Made by a program: the position numbers and the translations under genes
From: Bacteroidaceae bacterium
GTDB taxonomy: Bacteria; Bacteroidota; Bacteroidia; Bacteroidales; Bacteroidaceae
Length of the DNA: 64,000 bases
Direction: 5' to 3'
Assembly: GCA_017465905.1 (NCBI GenBank)
Contig: JAFTVE010000012.1
Location: forward strand, 1 to 64,000
The notes under the pieces: generated by a model
Databases searched by the model: none
The model's input: the letters and a program-made list of their open reading frames with translations, nothing else
Told to the model about the DNA's origin: nothing
Shown: piece after piece, positions 44,292 through 53,264 of the stretch
Layout: the number at the start of each line of letters is the position of its first letter
Numbering within the stretch: the stretch's first letter is position 1

Positions 44292-45137
44292 ATGAATGTA
44301 TTTGAAACCATCGTTATAGCTATCGTTGAGGGACTGACGGAGTTTCTTCCAGTTTCTTCAACAGGGCATATGATTATCGCGCAGAACCTACTGGGTGTTG
44401 AGAGCACCGATTTCGTTAAGGCGTTCACCTTCATTATCCAGTTTGGTGCTATCCTTTCCGTGTTGGTGCTTTATTGGAAGCGCTTCTTCCAACTCAACCG
44501 CACCCCTGTACCTGAGGGGACATCCACGGTGAAGCGTTTTCTCCACAAGTATGATTTCTATTGGAAGCTGTTCATAGCCTTCATTCCCGCAGCTGTGTTT
44601 GGCCTTCTCTTCAGCGATGCTATCGATGCCATGCTCGAGCGCGTGGAGGTGGTGGCCGTGACACTCATCCTAGGTGGTATCTTCATGCTGTTCTGCGACC
44701 GCATATTCAACAAGGGCAGTGAAGATACTGTGGTCACCGAGAAGCGTGCCTTCATGGTGGGTCTTTTCCAATGTATCTCGATGATACCGGGCGTGTCGCG
44801 CTCGATGGCTACCATCGTGGGAGGTATGGCTCAGCGCATGACACGCAAGGCTGCTGCCGAGTTCTCCTTCTTCCTCGCCGTGCCTACCATGCTTGGTGCA
44901 ACGGTGTACAAGGTGTATGACCTCATCAAGGAGGGCGGAATGGAAATCATTACCGACAATATTTCCACCTTGCTGATAGGCAACGTGGTAGCCTTTATCG
45001 TTGCTTTGCTTGCCATCAAGTTCTTCATCAACTTTGTCACCAAATACGGGTTCAAGGCTTTTGGCTGGTACCGTATCGTGGTGGGAGCACTTATTCTTAT
45101 TCTGCTCTTTACGGGGCATAACTTGACTATTGTCTGA
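44292..45137 (+). CDS. uppP: Undecaprenyl-diphosphatase UppP (BacA)
   Basis: This 281-residue membrane enzyme recycles undecaprenyl diphosphate, the lipid carrier for cell-wall synthesis. Catalytic motifs are [14 protein letters not shown] (about 13-26) and PGVSRS (about 163-168). It has about eight hydrophobic segments. Its stop TGA overlaps the truB ATG. Confidence 0.95.
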   Translation: MNVFETIVIAIVEGLTEFLPVSSTGHMIIAQNLLGVESTDFVKAFTFIIQFGAILSVLVLYWKRFFQLNRTPVPEGTSTVKRFLHKYDFYWKLFIAFIPAAVFGLLFSDAIDAMLERVEVVAVTLILGGIFMLFCDRIFNKGSEDTVVTEKRAFMVGLFQCISMIPGVSRSMATIVGGMAQRMTRKAAAEFSFFLAVPTMLGATVYKVYDLIKEGGMEIITDNISTLLIGNVVAFIVALLAIKFFINFVTKYGFKAFGWYRIVVGALILILLFTGHNLTIV

Positions 45138-45871
45138 TGGATTTTAAAGCAGGAGAGATTATCTGTATCAACAAGCCCTATACGTGGACCTCGTTTGCTG
45201 TGGTGAACAAGGTGCGTTACCTCCTTTGTCGCAAGATGGGAGTGAAAAAGCTCAAGGTGGGCCACACCGGCACGCTCGACCCTCTGGCAACAGGCGTGAT
45301 GATACTCTGCACGGGTAAGGCCACGAAGCGCATCGAGGAGTTCCAGTATCAGACAAAGGAATATGTGGCTCATATACGACTTGGAGCTACTACCCCCTCA
45401 TACGATCTGGAGAAACCCATCGATGCTACCTATCCTACGGAGCATATCACCCGTGAGATGGTAGAGGATACCTTGCGCAGCTTCATCGGCACTATCGAGC
45501 AGATACCCCCTTCGTTCTCGGCCTGCATGGTCGATGGCAAGCGTGCCTACGAATTGGCGCGTAAGGGCGAGGAGGTGCAGTTGAAGGCCAAGACACTTGT
45601 CATTGACGAGATTGAGTTGCTCGAATGCAACCTGCCCGATATCGCGATACGTGTGGTATGCAGCAAGGGTACTTACATCCGCGCCTTAGCCCGCGACATT
45701 GGCGAGGCATTGCAGAGCGGTGCACATCTTACAGGACTGGAACGCACCCGGGTGGGCGAGACCACCTTGACTGACTGCATGAGTATCGATGCGTTTACCG
45801 AGTGGCTGGAGGGGATAGAATGCTCAGACTCTGCCGAGTCACTGGACAACACAAGCAAGACTAACAAATAA
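45137..45871 (+). CDS. truB: tRNA pseudouridine-55 synthase TruB
   Basis: This 244-residue enzyme makes pseudouridine 55 in the T-loop of tRNA. The catalytic Asp48 lies in GHTGTLDPLATGV. The KGTYIRALARDIGEAL stretch is also present. The start overlaps the uppP stop (TGATG), so translation is probably coupled. The C-terminus is shorter than in E. coli TruB, as usual for this group. Confidence 0.95.
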   Translation: MDFKAGEIICINKPYTWTSFAVVNKVRYLLCRKMGVKKLKVGHTGTLDPLATGVMILCTGKATKRIEEFQYQTKEYVAHIRLGATTPSYDLEKPIDATYPTEHITREMVEDTLRSFIGTIEQIPPSFSACMVDGKRAYELARKGEEVQLKAKTLVIDEIELLECNLPDIAIRVVCSKGTYIRALARDIGEALQSGAHLTGLERTRVGETTLTDCMSIDAFTEWLEGIECSDSAESLDNTSKTNK

Positions 45872-45880
45872 TGATATAAT

Positions 45881-46933
45881 ATGAAACTTTCTCAATTCAA
45901 ATTCAAGCTTCCCGAGGAGCGTATCGCGAAGAAGCCTACTTTTCATCGCGACGACTCAAAGCTGATGGTCGTGCACCGGCAAACGGGAGAGATTGAGCAC
46001 AAGCTGTTCAAGGAGGTGCTCGGCTATTTTGACGAAGGCGATGCCTTCCTTTTCAATGACACCCGTGTGTTCCCTGCCCGCCTGTATGGCAATAAGGAGA
46101 AGACAGGCGCCCGCATCGAGGTATTTCTGCTGCGCGAGCTCAACGAGGAGTTCCGTCTATGGGATGTATTGGTAGACCCTGCCCGTAAGATTCGTATCGG
46201 CAATAAGCTTTACTTCGGCGACGACAATGCGATGGTAGCCGAGGTGATTGACAACACTACCTCACGAGGCCGTACCCTACGTTTCCTCTACGATGGGCCG
46301 CATGACGAGTTCAAGCAGGCACTCTATGCACTCGGTGTGGCGCCACTGCCTTATTATATCGAGCGCGAGGCTACGGAAGAGGATTATGATCGTTTCCAGA
46401 CCATTTTTGCCAAGAACGAAGGTGCCGTGACCGCTCCCGCTGCAGGCTTGCACTTCAGTCGCGAACTTATGAAGCGCATGGAGATCAAGGGAGTGGAGGC
46501 AGCATATGTCACCATGCACCTTGGTCAAGGAAACTTCCGCGAGATTGACGTGGAGGACCTCACCAAACATAAGACTGACTCAGAGCAGATGTTCGTGGAG
46601 CGCGAGGCCACGGAGATTGTCAACAAGGCAAAGGCCCAGGGACATAAGGTATGTGCTATCGGTACATCCGTAATGCGCATACTTGAGACAGCTGTTGGCG
46701 CCGACGGTCAGCTCAAGGAGTATGAGGGCTGGACCAACAAGTTCATCTTCCCGCCATACGACTTCCGCTTTGCCGATGCCCTCATCACCAACTTCCATAT
46801 TCCCTACAGCACCATGCTGATGGTGACGGCCGCTTATGGAGGCTACGACCTTGTGATGGAGGCCTACGATGTGGCGTTGAAGGGTGACTACCGCTTTGGA
46901 GCCTACGGCGATGCCATGCTCATTGTAGACTGA
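45881..46933 (+). CDS. queA: tRNA preQ1(34) S-adenosylmethionine ribosyltransferase QueA
   Basis: This 350-residue enzyme transfers and isomerises the ribosyl part of SAM onto preQ1 at tRNA position 34 to make epoxyqueuosine. Recognisable stretches are [41 protein letters not shown] and [13 protein letters not shown]. It is 9 bases after truB and is followed by folK. Confidence 0.95.
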   Translation: MKLSQFKFKLPEERIAKKPTFHRDDSKLMVVHRQTGEIEHKLFKEVLGYFDEGDAFLFNDTRVFPARLYGNKEKTGARIEVFLLRELNEEFRLWDVLVDPARKIRIGNKLYFGDDNAMVAEVIDNTTSRGRTLRFLYDGPHDEFKQALYALGVAPLPYYIEREATEEDYDRFQTIFAKNEGAVTAPAAGLHFSRELMKRMEIKGVEAAYVTMHLGQGNFREIDVEDLTKHKTDSEQMFVEREATEIVNKAKAQGHKVCAIGTSVMRILETAVGADGQLKEYEGWTNKFIFPPYDFRFADALITNFHIPYSTMLMVTAAYGGYDLVMEAYDVALKGDYRFGAYGDAMLIVD

Positions 46934-46953
46934 TAGACTGAATACCAACCGTG

Positions 46954-47409
46954 ATGACTGCATATCTGGGCCTGGGCACCAATCTTGGCGAAGATAAGAC
47001 GGGTATTCTGAACCAGGCAATCGATCATATTGGCGAGCAGGCGGGCCGTGTGCTTGCCTGTTCGTCGTTCATGGAGTCGGAGCCTTGGGGCTTCAGCTCC
47101 GACAACAGGTTTCTCAATGCTGTGGTGGCTATCGACACTGCACTCTCTCCCCACGAGTTGCTTGAGACGACCCAGTCAATCGAGCAGCTGATGGGCCGCA
47201 CACACAAGACCGTCGACGGGAACTATACAGACAGGAACATCGACATTGATATCCTGCTATATGGCGATTCTGTCATTGCTACTGCGGAGCTTACCATCCC
47301 TCATGCCCATATGCTGCAACGCCGGTTTGTCTACATCCCGCTGCTTGAAATAGCTCCTGATGTCATATACCCGACGAATGGGATTCCCTTATCCGAGTTG
47401 GTAAGGTGA
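46954..47409 (+). CDS. folK: HPPK (folate pathway pyrophosphokinase)
   Basis: This protein of about 151 residues transfers pyrophosphate from ATP to 6-hydroxymethyl-7,8-dihydropterin in folate synthesis. It shows the AYLGLGTNLGED start, the SEPWGF loop, and the RNIDIDILLYG motif with its Asp pair. A GTG codon at 46951 and the ATG at 46954 are both possible starts. It is the last gene of the operon. Confidence 0.93.
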   Translation: MTAYLGLGTNLGEDKTGILNQAIDHIGEQAGRVLACSSFMESEPWGFSSDNRFLNAVVAIDTALSPHELLETTQSIEQLMGRTHKTVDGNYTDRNIDIDILLYGDSVIATAELTIPHAHMLQRRFVYIPLLEIAPDVIYPTNGIPLSELVR

Positions 47410-47434
47410 GTGTGTGAGTTAATTAAAACAGATC

Positions 47435-48562
47435 CTAATACGTTGGAAATTCATCGTTGGCAATGGCCTTGACAGCCATACACTCCATCTCGATGAGCCA
47501 TCCGGGACGGCAGACTGGAGCCAGCAGATAGACCTTGGGCGTCGTGGGGAAGCGCTCGTCGTACATCTCCTTGACGACCGTATAGTCGGCCATGTCGCGC
47601 AGGTATACAATCATGTGCCCCACGTGCTCATATGTACATTCGGCCTCGGCAAGCAGTGTCTCCACATTCTCCCACATGCGCAGGGTCTGTTTGCGCACAT
47701 CTCCCGGGTGCACAATTTCACCCTTGTTGTTGATGCTGGCTGTGCCTGAGATGAATACTTGGCGGCGGTCGCCATAGTCCACGTAGGTGCCACGCTCGAA
47801 GCTCACCCCATATTCATACGTGGGGTTCAAGTGTGTGGGTGCATACAGGTAGTGTATCTGTTCGGGTCGTATGCCCTCGATGGTATAGGCGTCAAATTGC
47901 ACCATCACCTCGGGGTCGGCATGACGGCCTGCAATGCCTGTGCTGGCGATGAAGTGGGTCTCCGAGGTCAGGTTTTGCGTATGAAACACCTCGTTGCGTG
48001 CTTTCACCACACCGGCATAGTTGACATCCACGTTCTGTACGAATATCCAGGTGCGGATGCAGTTGTCGGCCAAGCGGCATTCCTGTTCCGAGAGGCGCAT
48101 GATGTAGTCGTTGAAGAGCAGCCGCATTTGGTATTCCGACTTGGAGGCTTTGTTCCAATTCGAGCCTGTCCATAAATGACGATATCCATTATGGCTCACC
48201 TCATAGTCGCCATGAGGCAGCACACGAGTCTGCACTCCTCGCTGCAGGTACACCCACAGGGCAATTTTGGTGCCATCGAGTGGGGGTTGTTCAACGATGG
48301 ATACCGCACCGTCGGAGCTTTCGATGAGCATGGCCTGCAGATGTGCCGCCTGGTTGGCAGCATCGCTCAAGAAGAAACGTTTCAGTACGGCCACGGCACC
48401 GGGCAACGTTTCGGAAACGAGCTTCCCATAAGCTGTGAGCAGACTGTCCACCTGCTCGGCATACGTTAGTCGGGGGTTGGTAATACGCAGCATCGCGTGA
48501 TACTCGGCCACACCGTTCTCCACCTCAAAACTGAATATATCAATCGACGTTTGTTCTTGCAT
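47435..48562 (-). CDS. Two-domain Rid-fold protein, chorismatase-like (FkbO/Hyg5/XanB2 type)
   Basis: This is a 375-residue protein. The C-terminal part (about 255-370) is a YjgF/Rid domain ending PGWLIEMECMAV, whose Glu matches the catalytic Glu region of chorismatases. The N-terminal part has the family pattern RTWIFVQNV, then about 20 residues on KARNEVFH, and HFIASTGIAG, as in FkbO-type chorismatases. These convert chorismate to dihydroxycyclohexadiene acid or hydroxybenzoates. XanB2 supplies the starter for xanthomonadin, an aryl polyene. Many databases label such proteins simply Rid family. The activity is inference from pattern; the link to the cluster at 16-26 kb is a hypothesis. Confidence 0.6.
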   Translation of the reverse strand: MQEQTSIDIFSFEVENGVAEYHAMLRITNPRLTYAEQVDSLLTAYGKLVSETLPGAVAVLKRFFLSDAANQAAHLQAMLIESSDGAVSIVEQPPLDGTKIALWVYLQRGVQTRVLPHGDYEVSHNGYRHLWTGSNWNKASKSEYQMRLLFNDYIMRLSEQECRLADNCIRTWIFVQNVDVNYAGVVKARNEVFHTQNLTSETHFIASTGIAGRHADPEVMVQFDAYTIEGIRPEQIHYLYAPTHLNPTYEYGVSFERGTYVDYGDRRQVFISGTASINNKGEIVHPGDVRKQTLRMWENVETLLAEAECTYEHVGHMIVYLRDMADYTVVKEMYDERFPTTPKVYLLAPVCRPGWLIEMECMAVKAIANDEFPTY

Positions 48563-48587
48563 AACCCTGTCTATAGCGTTTATTTGG

Positions 48588-48619
48588 CAAAGATATATAT
48601 AATTCGTTGAATTGAAAAA
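48588..48619 (-). promoter_or_regulatory. Promoter of the chorismatase-like gene
   Basis: TATCTTTG on the minus strand (48588-48595), with TTTT 20 bases upstream, gives a leader of about 20 bases. Confidence 0.55.
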
Positions 48620-48723
48620 TTTGCAGCAAAATAACGTGTCTTACTTACGCTACATGAGCACAAGCGAGACCAATGCAGCCCTAGGCCGCGCAATACGCGT
48701 ATGATAACATTTGCCATGGCTGT

Positions 48724-48816
48724 TTAGGAGATACAGTTAGCTACGTCGAGGGTGCCAGCGATAGCGGTGAGCACTGCTATTAACACTTTGGGAATCTGTT
48801 TTCAGTCGATTTTCAT
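48724..48816 (-). pseudogene. Smalltalk protein gene broken by a stop codon
   Basis: The minus-strand frame reads MKID-stop-KQIPKVLIAVLTAIA and ends GTLDVANCIS. Smalltalk proteins are about 30 residues long and typically read MKxxWKxI, then a hydrophobic stretch and a C-terminal cysteine. Here the expected Trp codon TGG is TGA. The frame is otherwise open from ATG to TAA, so a single change explains it. Stop-codon readthrough is a less likely alternative. Confidence 0.65.
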
Positions 48817-49225
48817 GTTGTTTAGTGTTTAGAGATTAGTGTTTAGTTTTTTGGAAGTTGCAGGAGTGCAGGCAACAGTCCGTTCACTGCTATCCCTTCT
48901 TGCTGATTTGTTGTCTCACGCTCTAAGTTCGTCGCTCGAAGGGGCCAAAGGCAATCTTGCAAATCTCACGAAGCACGCATCGTAAACTCGCGTGTGCTAT
49001 CTGGCTGAGAACACTCGGCTAAGCCGACGAGCGCGGGCGAAGCGACGTGCCTCTGTGAGATTTGTGTGAGCCATAAAATTTATTCTGTGTGAGATGTATT
49101 CATAGGACCTAGTTCTTCGCGTTTTTGATTTCAGCCCCTTCGGGCATCGATCTAAAGGTTCGCGAGATTTGCATGCAAAATACTCCGCGAAAAAAATAGT
49201 AAATTATCCAATAGTAATTTGTTTT

Positions 49226-49400
49226 GTGAAGTATTTCTCGATAAATGAATTTGTCAGCAGTAGTACCACCACAGCGCTACGCGAGGGCATCGACAACCGC
49301 CCATCGAAGTGTGCATGCGCCTGTTGCACGTATTGGTACAGCAACACATATCTCTTACGTCCCTGACGACCTGCACTGTCAAGTCATTGGTGAGTGCTGA
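49226..49400 (+). pseudogene. Remnant of a peptidase M15 (D,D-carboxypeptidase-like) gene
   Basis: A GTG-started stretch reads VKYFSINEFVSSSTTTALRE and then GIDNRPS, the usual N-terminus of Bacteroidetes and phage M15A peptidases (KYFSIxEF, then GIDNxP). The next part continues only after a frame change (RLLHVLVQQHI), and no catalytic domain follows. The gene is therefore decayed and short. Apart from this remnant, the smalltalk remnant and the gyrB promoter, I see nothing supported in the gap 48620-49590. Confidence 0.6.
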
Positions 49401-49497
49401 TAGCAGTTTTGACCATCGATGTAAGTTGCAAGTCGCTTATGATGAAAGTCTCAGTAATAGAAAAAGTGGATTTTCCCGCCACTTTCGCTCTTTGAAA

Positions 49498-49529
49498 TTT
49501 GCGTTTTCGCTCGGTTTGCACTATCTTTG
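49498..49529 (+). promoter_or_regulatory. Promoter module of gyrB
   Basis: TTTG (49498-49501), a 20-base spacer CGTTTTCGCTCGGTTTGCAC and TATCTTTG (49522-49529) form a perfect pair. The leader is about 55 bases and supports the ATG at 49591. Confidence 0.85.
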
Positions 49530-49590
49530 TTTTGTTTTAGGCCCTACCCTCAAGGAGGACCATTCAAAGACCGAAAACATAATTGAAAAC

Positions 49591-51558
49591 ATGGACATAA
49601 ACGAAGAAATCAAAGCAAACGCAGCGAGCAGCTATTCGGCGGAAAATATCCAAGTACTCGAAGGTCTGGAGGCCGTACGCAAGCGCCCTGCGATGTATAT
49701 TGGCGACATCTCAGCCAAGGGTCTACACCACCTGGTATATGAGGTAGTGGACAACTCTATCGACGAGGCATTGGCAGGCTATTGCAGCCACATCGAGGTA
49801 TATATCAATGAGGACAACTCCATCACCGTGCAGGACAACGGACGCGGTATCCCCGTAGACTGGCACGAGAAGGAGCAGCGCTCGGCACTCGAGGTTGTAA
49901 TGACTGTGCTGCACGCCGGTGGTAAGTTCGACAAAGGCTCATACAAGGTGTCAGGCGGTCTGCATGGTGTAGGTGTATCGTGTGTGAACGCTCTGTCAAC
50001 CCACATGATGACCCAGGTATTCCGTGATGGGAAAATCTATCAGCAGGAGTACTCTTGCGGTAAGCCTCTCTACGCAGTAAAGACCGTAGGCGATGCCGAC
50101 CGCACCGGTACACGCCAGCAGTTCTGGCCCGACCGCACCATCTTCACCGCACACGAGTACAGCTACGACATCCTGGCCAACCGTATGCGCGAGCTGGCAT
50201 TCCTCAATGCCGGTATCACCATCACCCTTACCGACCTTCGCGACAAGGACGAGGAGGGCAACGTACGCACCGAGACATTCCACTCGGAGGAGGGACTGAA
50301 AGAGTTTGTCCGCTATGTAGACTCCTCGCGCGAGCACCTCTTCAACGACATCATCTACCTCAACACCGAGAAGCAGGGTGTGCCCATCGAGGTAGCCATC
50401 ATGTACAACACCTCCTACTCGGAGAACATACACTCCTACGTCAACAACATCAACACCATAGAGGGCGGTACCCACCTTGCAGGTTTCCGCACTGCGCTGA
50501 CCCGTACACTCAAGAAGTATGCCGAAGACACCAAGGCACTAGAGAAGGCCAAGGTAGAGATTGCCGGCGAGGACTTCCGAGAGGGTCTCACCGCCGTCAT
50601 CTCCATCAAGGTGGCTGAGCCTCAGTTTGAGGGACAGACCAAGACCAAGCTCGGCAACTCCGAGGTGGCAGGTGCCGTACAGCAGGCCGTAGGCGAGACA
50701 CTCGCCAACTACCTTGAGGAGCACCCGAAAGAGGCCAAGATGATTGTAGACAAGGTGGTGCTGGCCGCACAGGCGCGTATCGCAGCCCGCAAGGCACGCG
50801 AGAGCGTACAGCGCAAGAACCCCATGAGCGGTGGCGGACTGCCCGGCAAACTGGCCGACTGCTCCGACAAGGACCCCATGAACTGCGAGCTCTTCATCGT
50901 CGAGGGTGACTCGGCCGGTGGATCGGCCAAGCAGGGTCGATCACGCCTTACACAGGCCATCCTTCCCATCCGCGGTAAGATCTTCAACGTGGAGCGCGTG
51001 ATGTGGCACAAGGCCTTCGAGCACGAAGAGGTGAACAACATCATACAGGCCTTGGGCGTACGCTTCGGCCTCAACCCCGAGAACAGCAAGGAGGCTAACT
51101 ATGAGAAGCTGCGCTACTACAAGACCATCATCATGACCGATGCCGACGTCGATGGTTCACACATCGACACCCTCTTGATGACCCTCTTCTACCGCTACAT
51201 GCCCGAGCTCATCGAAAACGGACACCTCTTCATCGCCACCCCGCCCCTCTACCTCTGTAGCAAGGGCAAGAACAAACGCTACTGCTACGACGATGCCGAC
51301 AAGGATCGCTTCATCGCCGAATTCGGTAACGGCAGCGAGGCAGGCATCACCATCCAGCGCTATAAGGGTCTTGGTGAAATGAACCCCGAGCAGTTGTGGG
51401 AGACCACCATGAACCCAGAGACTCGACTGCTCAAGCAAGTGACCATCGAGAACGCCGCTGCAGCCGACTACGTATTCTCCATGCTCATGGGCGAGGATGT
51501 AGGTCCACGTCGCGAGTTTATCGAGAAGAACGCTACCTATGCCAACATCGACGCATAA
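49591..51558 (+). CDS. gyrB: DNA gyrase subunit B
   Basis: This 655-residue gyrase ATPase subunit has the GHKL features (YEVVDNSIDEALAGYC, DNGRGIPV, GLHGVGVSCVNAL) and a TOPRIM domain with EGDSAGGSAKQGR and DADVDGSHIDTLL. QRYKGLGEMNPEQLWETTM near the end is the typical gyrase C-terminus. The open frame extends upstream to 49309, but the promoter module at 49498-49529 and the MDINEEIKAN start fix the start at 49591. It is a single gene ending at a 13-bp hairpin. Confidence 0.96.
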   Translation: MDINEEIKANAASSYSAENIQVLEGLEAVRKRPAMYIGDISAKGLHHLVYEVVDNSIDEALAGYCSHIEVYINEDNSITVQDNGRGIPVDWHEKEQRSALEVVMTVLHAGGKFDKGSYKVSGGLHGVGVSCVNALSTHMMTQVFRDGKIYQQEYSCGKPLYAVKTVGDADRTGTRQQFWPDRTIFTAHEYSYDILANRMRELAFLNAGITITLTDLRDKDEEGNVRTETFHSEEGLKEFVRYVDSSREHLFNDIIYLNTEKQGVPIEVAIMYNTSYSENIHSYVNNINTIEGGTHLAGFRTALTRTLKKYAEDTKALEKAKVEIAGEDFREGLTAVISIKVAEPQFEGQTKTKLGNSEVAGAVQQAVGETLANYLEEHPKEAKMIVDKVVLAAQARIAARKARESVQRKNPMSGGGLPGKLADCSDKDPMNCELFIVEGDSAGGSAKQGRSRLTQAILPIRGKIFNVERVMWHKAFEHEEVNNIIQALGVRFGLNPENSKEANYEKLRYYKTIIMTDADVDGSHIDTLLMTLFYRYMPELIENGHLFIATPPLYLCSKGKNKRYCYDDADKDRFIAEFGNGSEAGITIQRYKGLGEMNPEQLWETTMNPETRLLKQVTIENAAAADYVFSMLMGEDVGPRREFIEKNATYANIDA

Positions 51559-51584
51559 GGCTACACGCTATTAGACATAGACAA

Positions 51585-51633
51585 AAGAAGAAAGAGGATG
51601 TATTCAAAATTGCAACACGCCCTCTTTCTTCTT
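51585..51633 (+). terminator. gyrB terminator
   Basis: Perfect 13-bp arms AAGAAGAAAGAGG (51585-51597) and CCTCTTTCTTCTT (51621-51633) enclose a 23-base loop. The loop contains CAAAATTGCAACAC, related to the S41/EamA terminator loop. Confidence 0.85.
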
Positions 51634-51640
51634 ATTAACA

Positions 51641-52205
51641 ACTTCTTTATGCTCATTAGATAGAGTGACTGAGCGCGGTTTGATGGCAATCTTTTCCCCT
51701 GCAATGCGAGTTTCTTTGCACGCTCCTCACGTTCTTTAATTAGAAGCTCTTTGAAGCGTTCCAAGAACTCAGTTGTAATCAGCTTAACATCCAACTCTTC
51801 TTTACCTACGAAACGCACTAAAGCATTAACAGCAGTTGTGTAGTTTGGAGCACCCTTTATCTCTGCATTAGCTATCCACTCACGACAGAACTTGAAGAAA
51901 TCTATTACTTGCGTTTTTGCCTGTTCGCCATTCAAGTAACTTAGCACATCATCAATTGTGTAGTCGTTCAGCTCAATTTGAAGCTTCGAACACTTCTCTT
52001 GATAAGCACGAATTAGTGCGTCTACATTCCTTTTGATTGGAGAGTTTGGCTTGATTTTGAAGTCTTTAGTTAAGTCTTTTGGAGTAGCAAACAAACTTGT
52101 AGAGATTCTCTTAAATTTTCTGTTGAGGGTAAATCTCAGCTTTACATTATAAGTTTTGTCACTTCTTTGTTCTTCTCTCTTAATTTCTTCTCTGATTGTT
52201 AGCAT
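51641..52205 (-). pseudogene. Truncated tyrosine recombinase (integrase), N-terminal part
   Basis: About 188 residues match the arm-binding and SAM-like core-binding domains of Bacteroidetes integrases: the start has NVKLRFTLNRKFKRISTSLF, followed by DDVLSYLNGEQAKTQVIDFF and the FLERFKELLIKERE stretch. The catalytic domain (R-H-R-Y) is missing. The frame runs on into the gyrB terminator hairpin and ends with unrelated residues. The gene points away from the adjacent tRNA 3' end, the usual place for an integrase of a tRNA-inserted element. Confidence 0.8.
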
Positions 52206-52315
52206 TTTACACGCGTTTTTAATTAGGAAACAATTAGGAAACAGAAACGTGTAAATATGCTTAAAAACGCAGATTTCTTGGTAGCGTAGACTACCATGAG
52301 CGGAAGAAACCTACA

Positions 52316-52366
52316 CAAAAAGAAAGAAGCTAAACACTTAATTTCTAAATGCTTAGCTTCTCTTTC
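52316..52366 (-). terminator. Terminator of the tRNA gene
   Basis: On the minus strand GAAAGagAAGCTAA pairs with TTAGCTTCTTTC (12 bp with a two-base bulge) and is followed by five T. Confidence 0.75.
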
Positions 52367-52372
52367 TTTCGG

Positions 52373-52446
52373 TGGGCCATCTAGGGCTTGAACCTAGGAC
52401 CTCCAGATTATGAGTCTGTTGCTCTAACCAACTGAGCTAAAAGCCC
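52373..52446 (-). tRNA. tRNA with CAT anticodon (elongator Met, or Ile2)
   Basis: The minus strand folds as a 74-base tRNA. The acceptor starts GGGCTTT, the D-arm has GCTCAGTTGGTTAGAGC, the anticodon loop is CTCATAA, and the T-arm is CCTAGGTTCAAGCCCTAGA type. The discriminator is A followed by CCG, so CCA is not encoded. CAT decodes Met, or Ile after lysidine modification; sequence alone does not separate these. Confidence 0.9.
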
Positions 52447-52594
52447 GACACAATGCTGAGGTTGCCCTCAAATTGCAGATGCAAAGGTAAGGGGTTTGTT
52501 TGGATTTTACAAGTGTTTGGCAGAAAAAACATTTAAAATGTCTGAAAATGGACCTTTCGCTGCCGTTGCTCTCGTTTTATTGGATGGTTTGTTG

Positions 52595-52602
52595 TAACTT
52601 TG
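52595..52602 (+). promoter_or_regulatory. -7 box of the HAD-ribF unit
   Basis: TAACTTTG fits the -7 consensus and lies 30 bases before the HAD gene start. No clear TTTG lies 20 bases upstream. Confidence 0.5.
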
Positions 52603-52632
52603 TGCATAACAATTGTGAGTCAGGTATAAAGT

Positions 52633-53244
52633 ATGATAAAGAATATTCTATTCGATTGGGGTGGCGTGCTCCTGCATCTCGACAAGCGCCGTTGTGTGGA
52701 GCAGTTTGCGGAATATGGTGTGGAGGTGAGCGATGAACTGACCAATCCTTACGGTCAGCGTACCGACTTGAAGGATTTTGAGCAGGGGCTGATGTCGGTG
52801 GAGGAGTTTCACGACACGGTGCGCCGCATATATGCGCCTACGCTCACCGATGAGCAGATTGACCATGCGTGGAATGCGCTGATATGTGAGATTCCGACCT
52901 ATAAGCTCGACATGTTGCTGGGGCTGAAGGAGAGCTACCGTCTGTTTCTGCTGAGCAACACGAATGCCGTGCATTGGGAGGAGGGGCGCAAGCGCTTCGA
53001 CTACAAGGGCTACAAGGCGGAGGATTATTTCGAACAGATATTCCTCTCGCATGAGATACATGAGCTGAAACCTTCGCCCGAGGTTTTCCTCAAGGTGGTG
53101 AAGCTGGCCGGTATCAAACCCGAAGAGACGCTCTTCATCGATGACCTGCAGGTGAGCTGCGATGCTGCTCAGGCATTGGGTTTCCATACCTACTGCCCAA
53201 AGGCGAATAGTGACTGGTGTGATGAATTGAAAATTGAAAGTTGA
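52633..53244 (+). CDS. HAD-superfamily hydrolase (YihX-like)
   Basis: This 203-residue HAD phosphatase has motif I FDWGGVL (Asp8, Gly10), a helical cap (about 20-90), motif II LLSNTN, motif III with Lys in LKPSPEVF, and motif IV FIDD. The second catalytic Asp of motif I is replaced by Gly, as in YihX-like members. The substrate is unknown, probably a sugar or nucleotide phosphate. The last residues (ELKIES) come from a GAAAATT micro-repeat that runs into the ribF leader. Confidence 0.9.
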   Translation: MIKNILFDWGGVLLHLDKRRCVEQFAEYGVEVSDELTNPYGQRTDLKDFEQGLMSVEEFHDTVRRIYAPTLTDEQIDHAWNALICEIPTYKLDMLLGLKESYRLFLLSNTNAVHWEEGRKRFDYKGYKAEDYFEQIFLSHEIHELKPSPEVFLKVVKLAGIKPEETLFIDDLQVSCDAAQALGFHTYCPKANSDWCDELKIES

Positions 53245-53264
53245 AAATTGAAAGTCCCGCCCCT

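Noticed and set aside
45860-45881. preQ1 riboswitch before queA
   Set aside because: The gap from truB is 9 bases and queA lies inside an operon.
53224-53264. FMN riboswitch before ribF
   Set aside because: The gap is about 20 bases of micro-repeats; there is no room for the aptamer.
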